64,000 bases of DNA from Polynucleobacter sp. es-MAR-4 (GTDB lineage Bacteria; Pseudomonadota; Gammaproteobacteria; Burkholderiales; Burkholderiaceae): positions 868,001 through 932,000 of the forward strand of contig NZ_JACVPF010000001.1 in the NCBI RefSeq assembly GCF_018882055.1, written 5' to 3'. Under the pieces are notes generated by a model, which searched no databases, was not told where the DNA came from, and saw nothing but the letters and a program-made list of their open reading frames with translations. Numbering within the stretch: the stretch's first letter is position 1; every line of letters starts with the position of its first letter. The position numbers were made by a program, and so were the translations under genes. Positions 17,817-26,277 of the stretch are shown here, piece by piece.

Positions 17817-19010
17817 ATGAATAAGCTAGCCCAATCTGTAGATGCCCATTCAGTGATGTTTATTACCCCACGCCCAGAGTTAGTCATGGTCGAGGGTAAA
17901 GGCTCATGGCTTACTGATAACAATGGCAAGCGTTACTTGGACTTTTTACAGGGTTGGGCAGTAAATTGCTTGGGCCATAGCAATCCCGGCATGATTGAAG
18001 CGCTCAATGCGCAAGCTAAGAAACTCATTAATCCGAGTCCGGCTTTTTATAACGAGCCGATGATTCGCTTATCGAATCTACTGACTGATAACAGCTGTTT
18101 CAATAAAGTGTTTTTTGCGAATAGCGGCGCTGAAGCAAATGAAGGCGCTATTAAGCTAGCTCGTAAATGGGGTCAGCTGAATAAATCAGGCGCCTTTGAA
18201 ATCATTACTTTTGATCACAGCTTTCATGGTCGCACCTTAGCGACGATGAGCGCATCTGGTAAGCCAGGTTGGGACACGATGTTTGCTCCACAAGTTCCAG
18301 GTTTTCCAAAGGCGGATTTAAATGATTTGGAATCCGTTAAAAAACTGGTGACCGATAAAACGGTTGCAGTAATGCTTGAGCCAGTGCAAGGTGAAGGTGG
18401 CGTAATCCCTGTCACTAAAGAATTTATGCAAGGCCTGCGTAAGTTCACCAAAGAAAACAATATTTTGTTGATTGTGGATGAAGTGCAAGCAGGCTGTGGT
18501 CGCACTGGGAAACTCTTCGCCTATCAACATTACGACATCGAACCAGACATCATGACCCTAGGTAAAGGCATTGGTGGTGGCGTTCCTTTGGCAGCGCTCA
18601 TGGCTACTGATGCTGTCGCTTGTTTTGTCCCTGGTGACCAAGGTGGAACCTATAACGGCAACCCACTCATGACCGCAGTAGGCATTAGTGTGATCGAGCA
18701 GTTATTGGCACCAGGCTTCTTGGATGCAGTCCGGTCAAAAGGGGAGTTGCTGAGCAAAGAGCTGCTCTCTATCTCTGCAGAATTTAATCTGAATGGTGAA
18801 CGTGGTGAAGGCTTATTGCGCGCCCTTATGCTGAGCAGTGATATTGGCGCCAAGTTAGTTGAACTTGCTCGCGATAGAGGCCCAGAAGGATTGTTGATCA
18901 ACTCACCAAGACCCAATCTCCTGCGCTTTATGCCAGCACTGAATGTATCTGATGATGAAATCCGCCAGATGTGCAACATCTTGAGAGAGTTACTAAAGCA
19001 GGTTGCCTAA
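17817..19010 (+). CDS. argD: Acetylornithine aminotransferase
   Basis: A 397-residue class III PLP-dependent aminotransferase. It most likely transfers the amino group from glutamate to N-acetylglutamate semialdehyde in arginine synthesis. Visible features are the PLP-phosphate loop region NSGAEANEGAIKLARKWG, FDHSFHGRTLATMSASGKP, the Asp motif IVDEVQAGCGRTGKLFA and the Schiff-base Lys in TLGKGIGGGVPLAALMA. Length matches ArgD. Related class III enzymes (succinylornithine or GABA aminotransferases) cannot be wholly ruled out, but the presence of argF and argG about 20 kb away fits an arginine role. It is followed by a clear terminator. A GATAAT at 17778-17783 may be its -10. Confidence 0.85.
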   Translation: MNKLAQSVDAHSVMFITPRPELVMVEGKGSWLTDNNGKRYLDFLQGWAVNCLGHSNPGMIEALNAQAKKLINPSPAFYNEPMIRLSNLLTDNSCFNKVFFANSGAEANEGAIKLARKWGQLNKSGAFEIITFDHSFHGRTLATMSASGKPGWDTMFAPQVPGFPKADLNDLESVKKLVTDKTVAVMLEPVQGEGGVIPVTKEFMQGLRKFTKENNILLIVDEVQAGCGRTGKLFAYQHYDIEPDIMTLGKGIGGGVPLAALMATDAVACFVPGDQGGTYNGNPLMTAVGISVIEQLLAPGFLDAVRSKGELLSKELLSISAEFNLNGERGEGLLRALMLSSDIGAKLVELARDRGPEGLLINSPRPNLLRFMPALNVSDDEIRQMCNILRELLKQVA

Positions 19011-19031
19011 AAGCATCTAGATGGAATGTAG

Positions 19032-19062
19032 TAAAGGGGCCTAGCGCCCCTTTTATCTTTTA
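19032..19062. terminator. Terminator between argD and ispH
   Basis: AAAGGGGC pairs with GCCCCTTTT around a short CTA-centred loop at 19034-19050, followed by a T-rich tail. It lies between convergent argD and ispH and its A-rich left arm allows use from both sides. Confidence 0.75.
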
Positions 19063-19064
19063 AG

Positions 19065-20006
19065 TTAATCGACTAAATTCTTTGGTAACGAGAATGTAAC
19101 GTCTTCGACAACACCGTCTAGATTACGAATACTACGCGGGCCGAATTCTTGAATCTTTTCCACAATCGCGAGCGCGAGACTTTCAGGGGCTGATGCGCCC
19201 GCAGTAAGCCCCACTCGCTTCTTGCCTACAAACCAATCAGCTTGAAGTTGTTCAGGTGCATCAACCATGTAAGCCGGTACCCCAAGCTTTTCAGCTAATT
19301 CACGCAAGCGATTCGAGTTCGAGCTTGCCTTGCTACCCACCACAATAACCACCTCAACCTGAGGCGCCATAAATTTCACAGCATCTTGGCGGTTTTGAGT
19401 GGCGTAACAAATATCTTGCTTGCGTGGCTGAACAATATTTGGGAATTTTTGGGTTAAGGCATCGACGATTTCTTTTGTCTCATCTACGGAGAGTGTGGTC
19501 TGCGTTACAAAGGCAATTTTTTCATTCTCAGCAAAAGGCAGATTAGCAACATCAGCTACTTTTTCAATCAGATGAACACCCTCTTTTACCTGCCCCATCG
19601 TACCCTCGACCTCCGGGTGGCCCGCATGACCAATCATCAAGACAGTGAAACCATCCTTACACATCTTGACTACCTCAAGATGAACCTTGGTAACCAAAGG
19701 GCAGGTAGCGTCGTATACCTGCAGGCCACGCGCCTCTGCATCTTGACGAACCTCTTGAGAAACACCATGGGCACTAAACACCACAATGCCGCCCTTAGGA
19801 ACTTCATGCAATTCATCGACAAACACTGCACCTTTTTCACGGAGTCCATTCACAACATAAGCGTTGTGAACAATTTCATGACGTACATAAATTGGTGCGC
19901 CAAAACGTGTCAGCGCTTCATTGACAATATTGATTGCACGATCTACGCCCGCACAAAAGCCACGGGGTTGCGCCATCAAAATTTCTGCTTGGTCTTGATT
20001 GCTCAT
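19065..20006 (-). CDS. ispH: 4-hydroxy-3-methylbut-2-enyl diphosphate reductase
   Basis: The last enzyme of the MEP isoprenoid pathway, an iron-sulfur protein that reduces HMBPP to IPP and DMAPP. It is 313 residues, the usual length. Conserved cysteines occur in [12 protein letters not shown] near residue 18, [12 protein letters not shown] near 100, and [14 protein letters not shown] near 200. Active-site motifs [24 protein letters not shown] and [11 protein letters not shown] are intact. Three bases separate it from fkpB upstream on the same strand; fkpB-ispH adjacency is widely conserved. In E. coli this pair continues from ileS-lspA, whereas here ileS-lspA is 6 kb away on the other strand. 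Confidence 0.96.
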   Translation of the reverse strand: MSNQDQAEILMAQPRGFCAGVDRAINIVNEALTRFGAPIYVRHEIVHNAYVVNGLREKGAVFVDELHEVPKGGIVVFSAHGVSQEVRQDAEARGLQVYDATCPLVTKVHLEVVKMCKDGFTVLMIGHAGHPEVEGTMGQVKEGVHLIEKVADVANLPFAENEKIAFVTQTTLSVDETKEIVDALTQKFPNIVQPRKQDICYATQNRQDAVKFMAPQVEVVIVVGSKASSNSNRLRELAEKLGVPAYMVDAPEQLQADWFVGKKRVGLTAGASAPESLALAIVEKIQEFGPRSIRNLDGVVEDVTFSLPKNLVD

Positions 20007-20009
20007 GAG

Positions 20010-20456
20010 TTACAGAATCGCAACGATTTCAGCTTCGAAAGTAACAGGCCTTCCAGCCAGCGGGTGATTGAAATCAAACCATGCACCCTCTTCGTTAATC
20101 GATTGCAATACACCAGCATATTGCGCGCCACCAGGCGCATTAAATTCAATCACGTCGCCAGGATTAAATTCCACATCATCATCGCGACCTTCCTTCAGCG
20201 CGCCCAAAGAAACCCACTGAATCAATTCTTCCTTACGCTCGCCAAAACTTTCTTCGGGCGGCAACAAGGCACTTTTCTTTTCACCAACAGCCAATCCGAT
20301 TAATACCTTTTCAAAACAAGGCGCAAATTGACCCGAACCCATCAACACCGTCGCAGGACGATCGATAAAAGTATTGATGTAATCGTCCCCGCTAGGCAAG
20401 GTCAGCCGATAGTTGAGGGTCAGGAAGGAATTGGGCAAAACCGTAAGCTTAGTCAT
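20010..20456 (-). CDS. fkpB: FKBP-type peptidyl-prolyl cis-trans isomerase, SlpA-like
   Basis: A 148-residue cytoplasmic FKBP of the SlyD/SlpA group, which catalyses prolyl isomerisation and often has chaperone activity. Key features are LNYRLTLPSGDDYINTF, DRPATVLMGSGQFAPCFEKVLIG and GVLQSINEEGAWFDFNHPLAG, the flap-domain end with FDFNHPLAGRP that is characteristic of the group. No His-rich metal-binding tail as in SlyD is present, which favours SlpA/FkpB. The ATG at 20456 is chosen over an upstream GTG-like extension because TACAAT ends six bases before it. ispH follows after three bases. radC diverges from only 30 bases away. Confidence 0.9.
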   Translation of the reverse strand: MTKLTVLPNSFLTLNYRLTLPSGDDYINTFIDRPATVLMGSGQFAPCFEKVLIGLAVGEKKSALLPPEESFGERKEELIQWVSLGALKEGRDDDVEFNPGDVIEFNAPGGAQYAGVLQSINEEGAWFDFNHPLAGRPVTFEAEIVAIL

Positions 20457-20462
20457 AAGGTA

Positions 20463-20468
20463 ATTGTA
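20463..20468 (-). promoter_or_regulatory. Candidate -10 element of fkpB-ispH, leaderless type
   Basis: Minus-strand TACAAT is followed by TACCTT and then the ATG of fkpB. The six-base gap puts the transcript start on the start codon. No ribosome site is present and the -35 is weak. Confidence 0.5.
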
Positions 20469-20486
20469 TCTAGGCCCAACCCTAGC

Positions 20487-21182
20487 GTGCACTTACCCAT
20501 TACCGATTGGCCAAAAATGGAGCAGCCACGCGAGAAACTGCGCGCTCTTGGAGCAGCAGCCCTGAGTGATGCCGAGCTACTGGCGATCTTTTTACGCGTT
20601 GGCGTCAAAGGCAAAACTGCCGTGGCCTTGGCCGAGGACCTTCTCCATCATTTCGGTAATTTGCCCCGTCTACTCTCCTGTACCCCAGAAGAATTAACCC
20701 AGATTCACGGCATGGGTATTTCTAAATGGTCACAAATTCAGGCTGCCTATGAGCTCGTCAAGCGCAGTCTCGAGGAAACCCTCTCCCAGGACTCCGTTTT
20801 CTCCTCTCCAGGCTATGTCCGAGAGTTCTTACAGGCCAGATTTGGGCGCTTACCGCATGAAGTCTTTCTTTGCCTGTACCTTGACTCCCGTCTGCACCTA
20901 ATTGAGTGCCAGGAGCTCTTTAGGGGCTCCCTAACCCACACTGCCGTCTACCCCCGAGAAATCCTCAAGGAAGCCCTTGCCAGGAACGCCAGCGCCCTCA
21001 TCGTGGCTCATAACCACCCTAGCGGAAACCCACTGCCCAGTGTTGCCGATCAGGAATTAACCAAGATGCTAGCCAAAACCTTGCAGCTAGTGGATATTCC
21101 ACTGCTCGATCACTGTATTGTGAGTGAGAGCGGTTTTTTCTCATTTTCAGATGCAGGCCTTATGAAGAATGATCTAAATTAG
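20487..21182 (+). CDS. radC: RadC family JAMM-domain protein
   Basis: A 231-residue protein of the RadC/YeeS family. The N-terminal part carries a helix-hairpin-helix (LTQIHGMGISKWSQIQ). The C-terminal MPN/JAMM domain has the metal-binding set in ECQELFRGSLTHTAVYPRE and VAHNHPSGNPLPSVADQEL, where HxH and a later Asp ligate zinc. Despite the name, a direct DNA-repair role is doubtful in the literature, and the catalytic target is unknown. The GTG at 20487 gives MHLPITDWPKMEQPREKL, the normal family start; longer in-frame starts lie inside fkpB antisense sequence. It stands alone, divergent from fkpB. Confidence 0.9.
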   Translation: MHLPITDWPKMEQPREKLRALGAAALSDAELLAIFLRVGVKGKTAVALAEDLLHHFGNLPRLLSCTPEELTQIHGMGISKWSQIQAAYELVKRSLEETLSQDSVFSSPGYVREFLQARFGRLPHEVFLCLYLDSRLHLIECQELFRGSLTHTAVYPREILKEALARNASALIVAHNHPSGNPLPSVADQELTKMLAKTLQLVDIPLLDHCIVSESGFFSFSDAGLMKNDLN

Positions 21183-21289
21183 AAGTAATCACTAACTTAT
21201 TGGATATTTTTGACCAGTATTGACCGTAAGTCGCCTAAATCCTTAAAACTAAAGCCAATTAGGGGTAGATCAAAGTGCTCGGAGACTGA

Positions 21290-21295
21290 TACAAT
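21290..21295 (+). promoter_or_regulatory. Candidate -10 element of rpmB-rpmG
   Basis: TACAAT lies 31 bases before the rpmB ATG, leaving a leader of about 25 bases that includes a GGAG ribosome site seven bases from the start. The best -35 with an 18-base spacer is only TAGATC. Two TTGACC repeats further upstream (about 21210-21225) are alternative -35 elements for another start. Confidence 0.4.
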
Positions 21296-21326
21296 CTTCT
21301 TTTTTCGCAATTAATGGAGTTATGTC

Positions 21327-21560
21327 ATGGCAAAAGTTTGCCAAGTCACTGGGAAGAAGCCGATGGTTGGCAACAATGTATCCCATGCAAACAATAAAAC
21401 GAAGCGTCGCTTTTTGCCGAATTTGCAAAACCGTCGTTTCTGGGTTGAATCTGAAAACCGTTGGATTAGCTTGCGCTTAACCAATGCTGGATTGCGCGTT
21501 ATCGACAAGAACGGCATTGATGCTGTGTTGTCTGATCTCCGTGCACGTGGCGAAATTTAA
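21327..21560 (+). CDS. rpmB: 50S ribosomal protein L28
   Basis: A 77-residue basic protein of the large ribosomal subunit. The start [27 protein letters not shown] is cut here to its recognisable core [19 protein letters not shown], followed by [12 protein letters not shown] and a C-terminal [13 protein letters not shown]. Length and sequence match bacterial L28. GGAG lies seven bases upstream of the ATG. rpmG follows after 11 bases, the standard L28-L33 pairing, and the pair is closed by a strong terminator. Confidence 0.97.
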   Translation: MAKVCQVTGKKPMVGNNVSHANNKTKRRFLPNLQNRRFWVESENRWISLRLTNAGLRVIDKNGIDAVLSDLRARGEI

Positions 21561-21571
21561 GGAGCGCACAA

Positions 21572-21739
21572 ATGGCTAAAGGCGGCAGAGAAAAAATCAA
21601 ATTAGAGTCATCAGCTGGTACTGGTCACTTCTATACAACTTCAAAAAACAAGCGTACAAAGCCTGAGAAAATGGAGATCATGAAATTCGATCCAACCATT
21701 CGCAAGCACGTTGCTTACAAAGAAACAAAGCTCAAGTAA
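21572..21739 (+). CDS. rpmG: 50S ribosomal protein L33
   Basis: A 55-residue ribosomal protein of the large subunit, starting [20 protein letters not shown] and ending [10 protein letters not shown]. It has no cysteine, so it is the zinc-independent (C-minus) form of L33. AAGGAG lies seven bases before the ATG. It is the second gene of the rpmB-rpmG unit and is followed by a terminator. Confidence 0.97.
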   Translation: MAKGGREKIKLESSAGTGHFYTTSKNKRTKPEKMEIMKFDPTIRKHVAYKETKLK

Positions 21740-21770
21740 TTCATCGATTCGATATTTATTTGCTGCAAAT

Positions 21771-21803
21771 AAAAAACCCGCTAAACCAGCGGGTTTTTTA
21801 TTG
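21771..21803. terminator. Terminator after rpmG
   Basis: AAAAAACCCGCT (21771-21782) pairs with AGCGGGTTTTTT (21788-21799) around a five-base loop. The stem is perfect and works on both strands, so it can also end the purN-methyltransferase-desaturase direction arriving on minus. Confidence 0.92.
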
Positions 21804-21817
21804 CCTTAGTTATTTCC

Positions 21818-23017
21818 TTAAGCGTAGCGACGCAATCTCAGAGAGAAGTCACGCAGACTCGATAAACCACTTTCTTCAGCACGCTGACACCAAGTATGCA
21901 GCTGAGAAACTAATTGATCACCTGTGGCATTAGAGCGGCTCCAGATGGCTTGCAAATCACGGCGCATTTCAATCATCTTACGCAACTGCGCATTTGTTGC
22001 CATCAACTCTTCTAGTTTAATTTTTTCATCCGCAGTCAAGCGGGATTCATCCTTGCCCAACCAAGTGCGCGCATCTTTTAAGTGGGCAGCTAACACTTGC
22101 ATATGCTGAACTTCGTTGTTAAAGAAGGTGCTTAGGGTCTTGCTATAGCGGGCCATGATTTCGTAGCGGTTAGCAATGATGGCTTCGAGCGTACCTTGAT
22201 CGGCTGGACGCAAGTCGCTCAGTACCGGCTTAGGGGAAGTCTTCTTCACTTTAGCCAAGCCAACAGCACTCATCATCTGAATGTACATCCAGCCAATATC
22301 AAACTCATACCACTTACTAGAGAGCTTAGCGCTGGTAGCAAAGGTGTGATGGTTGTTATGTAGTTCTTCGCCACCAATCAAAATACCCCAAGGGAAAATA
22401 TTAGTCGAAGCATCTTCACAGTCGTAATTGCGATAGCCCCAGTAGTGCCCAATACCATTAATAATTCCGGCAGCAGTAATTGGGATCCACAACATCTGTA
22501 CCGCCCACACGGTTAAACCAATAGCGCCAAACAAGAACACATCAATGATCAACATAAGGGCAACACCTTGCCAAGAAAATTTGGAGTAAATGTTGTGCTC
22601 GAGCCAATCATCTGGCGTGCCATGACCAAACTTCTCCAAGGTCTCTTGATTGTGGGATTCTTTTTTATAAAGCTCAGCGCCACGAGACAGCACCGTATTG
22701 ATGCCGAGAACTTGCGGGCTATGTGGATCATCTACAGTCTCACACTTGGCATGGTGTTTGCGATGAATTGCCGCCCACTCTTTAGTCACCATTCCGGTGG
22801 TTAGCCATAACCAAAACCGAAAAAAGTGAGACATGACTGGATGCAATTCCAAAGCGCGGTGCGCTTGGCAGCGATGCAGAAAGATAGTGACGCTTGCAAT
22901 GGTGATGTGGGTGGCCACCAATGTAAAAACCAGGATCTGCCACCAAGACCAATCTAAGTAGCCGTTGGCAAGCCAGCTGAGAAAAGCATCAAAACCTGAA
23001 ACTGAAGCTGAGTTCAA
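21818..23017 (-). CDS. Fatty acid desaturase (delta-9 acyl-CoA/lipid desaturase type)
   Basis: A 399-residue membrane di-iron enzyme that introduces a cis double bond into fatty acyl chains. The three histidine boxes are complete: HRCQAH at residues 48-53, HRKHH at 85-89 and HNNHH at 220-224. Hydrophobic segments flank them at about 26-46, 64-78 and 150-188. The last ~130 residues after the third box form a soluble, helix-rich tail, which is also seen in related betaproteobacterial enzymes. The start is a TTG at 23017 with AAGGA seven bases upstream; no better start exists. It is probably involved in unsaturated fatty acid content and cold adaptation, which is inference. It stands downstream of the RNA methyltransferase on the same strand. 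Confidence 0.88.
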   Translation of the reverse strand: MNSASVSGFDAFLSWLANGYLDWSWWQILVFTLVATHITIASVTIFLHRCQAHRALELHPVMSHFFRFWLWLTTGMVTKEWAAIHRKHHAKCETVDDPHSPQVLGINTVLSRGAELYKKESHNQETLEKFGHGTPDDWLEHNIYSKFSWQGVALMLIIDVFLFGAIGLTVWAVQMLWIPITAAGIINGIGHYWGYRNYDCEDASTNIFPWGILIGGEELHNNHHTFATSAKLSSKWYEFDIGWMYIQMMSAVGLAKVKKTSPKPVLSDLRPADQGTLEAIIANRYEIMARYSKTLSTFFNNEVQHMQVLAAHLKDARTWLGKDESRLTADEKIKLEELMATNAQLRKMIEMRRDLQAIWSRSNATGDQLVSQLHTWCQRAEESGLSSLRDFSLRLRRYA

Positions 23018-23047
23018 AAGGGTTTCCTTAAAAGGTGGTGTAAACCC

Positions 23048-24649
23048 TTATTTTAGTTCTTTAGCAACTTTCTTGGTTTTGACTTGGATCTCTTTTTTCT
23101 CGCCTTTTAGATCATCTTTATCGACCTTAGGGGTCGGGGCCGCGGCTTTCTTCTGGAAAACAGCCCCGAAAAAGCCATCCGTACCGTGAATATGGGGCCA
23201 TAACTGCCACCACGGGTTATCCGGACTACATCCTAAAGGCATTTTATCCTTTGGAAACAATGGTTTAAGAACTTCTGCGGCTGGAACAGCCTCAAAATTA
23301 GGGTTCTTTGCCAGGAAATCCTCTGCAATTTGCTGGTTTTCTTGCGGCAACAAGCTACAGGTGGCATAAACCAAGCGGCCTCCCGGCTTTAGCAAACGAC
23401 TTGCGGAGGCCAAGATATTCATTTGCTTCTGATTCAGCTCCAGAACGCCCTCTGGAGTCTGACGCCATTTGAGATCGGGGTTGCGGCGCAAAGTACCCAT
23501 GCCGCTACAAGGGGCGTCTACTAAAACACGATCAATCTTGCCGGCTAGACGTTTGATCTTGGTGTCATTCTCGCTATCAATCCATACGGGATGGACGTTA
23601 GAGAGGCCGCTACGAGCTTGTCGCGGCTTCAAATTTGACAAACGACGCTCTGATGTATCAAGAGCATATAAACGGCCTGTGGAGCGCATGATTGCTCCTA
23701 TCGCCAAAGTCTTGCCGCCAGCACCCGCACAAAAGTCCACCACCATCTCACCACGTTTCGGGGCAAGTAAGTAAGCCAACAACTGACTGCCTTCATCTTG
23801 CACTTCAAACATCCCCGCTTTAAAGCCAACCGTATTTTGTAAAGCGGGTTTACCCATGATGCGAACACCATCTGGCGCATAAGGAGTTGGGATTGCTTGA
23901 TAGCGACCACCCAAAGCATTCATCTCAGCAAGCAATTGCTCACGAGTTGTCTTCATGGTGTTCGCACGTAAATCCAAAAGAGCTGGGTGCATCAATGATT
24001 TGGCTAACTCTTCACGTGATTCTTCGCCAGGATATTTTCCAAAAGCTTCCCACAACCATTCTGGCAAATTGTTTCGAACTAAAGGATTGAGTGCTGATGG
24101 GTCGACCGTTGCAAAACGTTGCAACCATTCATACTCACCTGTCTTCAACACGTGAGCTAAGTCGGCAATGGCACTTTCTGCACGATTGGCAGAACCAAGC
24201 CCACCTTCAGACAGAGCGGACAGCAAACCCAATAGGGCTAAGCGTCTAGCCTGTGATCCCTCACCACTTGAAGCAAATTGTGAGAACTCATTTTTACGAC
24301 GCAAGATAGCAAAAGCACTCTCAGCAATTAAGGCGCGATCACGATTACCTAGTTGCGGCTCGGAGCGGAAATACCGACTCACAACACGATCGGCAGGTTG
24401 CTCGAAATTGAGCAACTCCGGTAGAAGGCGCTCTAAATGAATGGCATGCTGTGGCAATGCTTTTGCATTAGAAAAGTTTTTCTGACCTTCTGGCGCAATG
24501 ATGTTGCCACTCGCATTACGACGCTCCGGACGGCGCAATGGATCTTTAGATTTAGCAGCGTAACTTTTTTGTGGGCCTAGGCGTGATCCAGATCTAGATC
24601 CAGACTTTGAGCCAACACCGGCTCCGCGGGATGAACGTTCTTTACTCAT
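23048..24649 (-). CDS. RsmB/NOP family RNA (cytosine-5) methyltransferase
   Basis: A 533-residue SAM-dependent methyltransferase. SAM-binding motif I is VVDFCAGAGGKTLAIG; the two catalytic cysteines lie in DAPCSGMGTLRRNPDLKW and VYATCSLLPQENQ. The N-terminal 60 residues are a low-complexity Ser/Arg/Gly tract, and the C-terminal 35 residues are Lys/Asp-rich; both look like RNA-binding or disordered tails. The N-terminal NusB-like domain of RsmB is only partly recognisable, so this is a second RsmB-like enzyme of uncertain rRNA target, not assuredly RsmB itself. The ATG overlaps the stop of purN by four bases, so the two are translationally coupled. Confidence 0.85.
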   Translation of the reverse strand: MSKERSSRGAGVGSKSGSRSGSRLGPQKSYAAKSKDPLRRPERRNASGNIIAPEGQKNFSNAKALPQHAIHLERLLPELLNFEQPADRVVSRYFRSEPQLGNRDRALIAESAFAILRRKNEFSQFASSGEGSQARRLALLGLLSALSEGGLGSANRAESAIADLAHVLKTGEYEWLQRFATVDPSALNPLVRNNLPEWLWEAFGKYPGEESREELAKSLMHPALLDLRANTMKTTREQLLAEMNALGGRYQAIPTPYAPDGVRIMGKPALQNTVGFKAGMFEVQDEGSQLLAYLLAPKRGEMVVDFCAGAGGKTLAIGAIMRSTGRLYALDTSERRLSNLKPRQARSGLSNVHPVWIDSENDTKIKRLAGKIDRVLVDAPCSGMGTLRRNPDLKWRQTPEGVLELNQKQMNILASASRLLKPGGRLVYATCSLLPQENQQIAEDFLAKNPNFEAVPAAEVLKPLFPKDKMPLGCSPDNPWWQLWPHIHGTDGFFGAVFQKKAAAPTPKVDKDDLKGEKKEIQVKTKKVAKELK

Positions 24650-25275
24650 AATTTTATTAATTGCGACTCCGGTGGTTGAACCTGAACTTGATTACCTTCT
24701 ATTCGCAATCGTCCATCTAGGAACCATTTTACGGCCCGCGGGTAAATCTGATGCTCGGCAGCCAAAACTCGCGCTGCCAAACTATCCGCATCATCGCCTG
24801 GAAGCACTGGCACTGAGGCCTGGCAGATGATGGGACCTTCGTCCACACCCTCAGTTACAAAATGCACGCTGGCTCCATGCTCAGCTACGCCAGCCTCCAA
24901 AGCCCGCTCGTGGGTATGCAAACCCGGGAAGGCTGGTAGCAGAGCTGGGTGAATATTGATGAGGCGACCCTCAAAATGACGAATAAAGCCCGGGGTCAGA
25001 ATTCTCATGAAACCGGCTAAAACCACTAAATCAGCCCCCAATTCATCGATTTTCTGGATTAGGGCAGCATCAAAGGACTCGCGAGTGGCATGCTCTTTGT
25101 GCTCAATGGCAAAGGCAGGAATGCCTTGGGAGCGAGCAAAATCAAGGCCCTTAGCTGCAGAGTGATTAGCAATCACCCCCGCAAAAGTGACGGGCCACTG
25201 CTCTTTTTGAGCTGTTTTGACGATGGCTTCGAAATTAGATCCGCGGCCTGAGATTAAGGTGACGATAGATGGCAT
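24646..25275 (-). CDS. purN: Phosphoribosylglycinamide formyltransferase
   Basis: It transfers a formyl group from 10-formyl-THF to GAR in purine synthesis. At 209 residues it matches PurN. The N-terminal LISGRGSNFEAIV binds phosphate. The catalytic Asn and His are in INIHPALLPAFPG, and the catalytic Asp in VTEGVDEGPIICQ. LAGFMRILTPGFI is also typical. The ATG at 25275 is preferred over the GTG at 25281 because TATATT ends six bases before it and there is no ribosome site. It overlaps the methyltransferase gene by four bases. It is divergent from ribF. purM lies 20 kb away, so the two are not linked here as in E. coli. Confidence 0.95.
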   Translation of the reverse strand: MPSIVTLISGRGSNFEAIVKTAQKEQWPVTFAGVIANHSAAKGLDFARSQGIPAFAIEHKEHATRESFDAALIQKIDELGADLVVLAGFMRILTPGFIRHFEGRLINIHPALLPAFPGLHTHERALEAGVAEHGASVHFVTEGVDEGPIICQASVPVLPGDDADSLAARVLAAEHQIYPRAVKWFLDGRLRIEGNQVQVQPPESQLIKL

Positions 25276-25281
25276 GCCCAC

Positions 25282-25289
25282 AATATAAT
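25282..25289. promoter_or_regulatory. Overlapping -10 elements of purN and ribF
   Basis: AATATAAT contains TATAAT on plus (25284-25289) and TATATT on minus (25282-25287). The minus hexamer ends six bases before the purN ATG (leaderless prediction); the plus one lies about 37 bases before the ribF GTG. It is the second case in this window of one A/T tract serving two divergent genes. Confidence 0.55.
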
Positions 25290-25326
25290 TGATGGTTACC
25301 CCGAAAGCGACCCTGAAAGCGATTTA

Positions 25327-26277
25327 GTGAACGTATTCCGTGGCCCTACCCAGTTTTCTGCAGGACCGGCTTGTGCCTTAACCATCGGTAATTTCGATGG
25401 CGTGCACAGGGGTCATCGCGCCCTGCTCAAGCAACTGAAGGATGGCGCCCAAGAACGCGGTCTAGTGAGCTGTGTCATGACTTTCGAGCCACACCCAAAA
25501 GAATTCTTCTCCCCAGAACAAGCGCCCCCTCGGATTCTCAATTTACGCGACAAGCTTGCTGCCTTTGCTGACATTGGCATCGATCGCGTTGTGGTCGAGC
25601 ACTTTAATTCCGCATTTGCCCGCCTCACCCCCGAAGAGTTCGTTTCTGAAATTATTGTCAAACAGCTCAATGCCAAATGGATTTTGATTGGCGATGATTT
25701 TTGCTACGGCGCAAAGCGCGCGGGCAATTTTGCAAGCCTCAAAGCAGCGGGCGAACAATTTGGTTTTGAGGTTTCCAGTATTCACACCGTACAAGAAGAT
25801 GGTGAACGAATTTCTAGCTCAGCACTGCGCAATGCATTAGCCAATGGCGACATGAGCCAAGCTAGCAAATTATTAGGGCGCTCTTATGGCATCTCTGGCC
25901 ACGTCATTCATGGACAAAAGCTGGGTCGCACTTTAGGCTTCCCCACACTCAATCTCGCTGTTGCCAATCACCTACATCATCGTAAGCCTGCATGCTCCGG
26001 TATCTTTACCGCCCAAGTATTGGGTCTTGGAGATAAGCCCTTGCCTGCTGTAGCCAGTCTCGGCGTTAGGCCAACGGTCGAAGATGAGGGTCGCGTATTG
26101 CTTGAGACTCACATCTTTGATTACAACGCAGATGTCTACGGAAAAATTATTACCGTAGAGCTCTTAGAAAAAATCCGTGATGAGGCGAAATACTCCGACC
26201 TCGACACTCTTACTAAAGCGATTGCATCTGATGCAGCGCATGCCAGAAATTATTTCCAGAAAAAAACTTATGTCTGA
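25327..26277 (+). CDS. ribF: Bifunctional riboflavin kinase/FAD synthetase
   Basis: It converts riboflavin to FMN and then FAD. At 316 residues it has the usual two-domain layout. The N-terminal adenylyltransferase has [17 protein letters not shown] (HxGH-like) near residue 20, and [15 protein letters not shown]. The C-terminal flavokinase starts near 185 with [19 protein letters not shown] and the Mg-binding PTLN. A GTG start is used; no in-frame ATG exists near. Its last eight bases overlap the start of ileS, and ribF-ileS-lspA is a widely conserved order. Confidence 0.95.
   Translation: MNVFRGPTQFSAGPACALTIGNFDGVHRGHRALLKQLKDGAQERGLVSCVMTFEPHPKEFFSPEQAPPRILNLRDKLAAFADIGIDRVVVEHFNSAFARLTPEEFVSEIIVKQLNAKWILIGDDFCYGAKRAGNFASLKAAGEQFGFEVSSIHTVQEDGERISSSALRNALANGDMSQASKLLGRSYGISGHVIHGQKLGRTLGFPTLNLAVANHLHHRKPACSGIFTAQVLGLGDKPLPAVASLGVRPTVEDEGRVLLETHIFDYNADVYGKIITVELLEKIRDEAKYSDLDTLTKAIASDAAHARNYFQKKTYV

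Noticed and set aside
19572..20303. A 243-codon plus-strand open frame opposite ispH and fkpB
   Set aside because: It lies fully antisense to two well-identified genes, has no recognisable domain or ribosome site, and its composition reflects the reverse frame of those genes.
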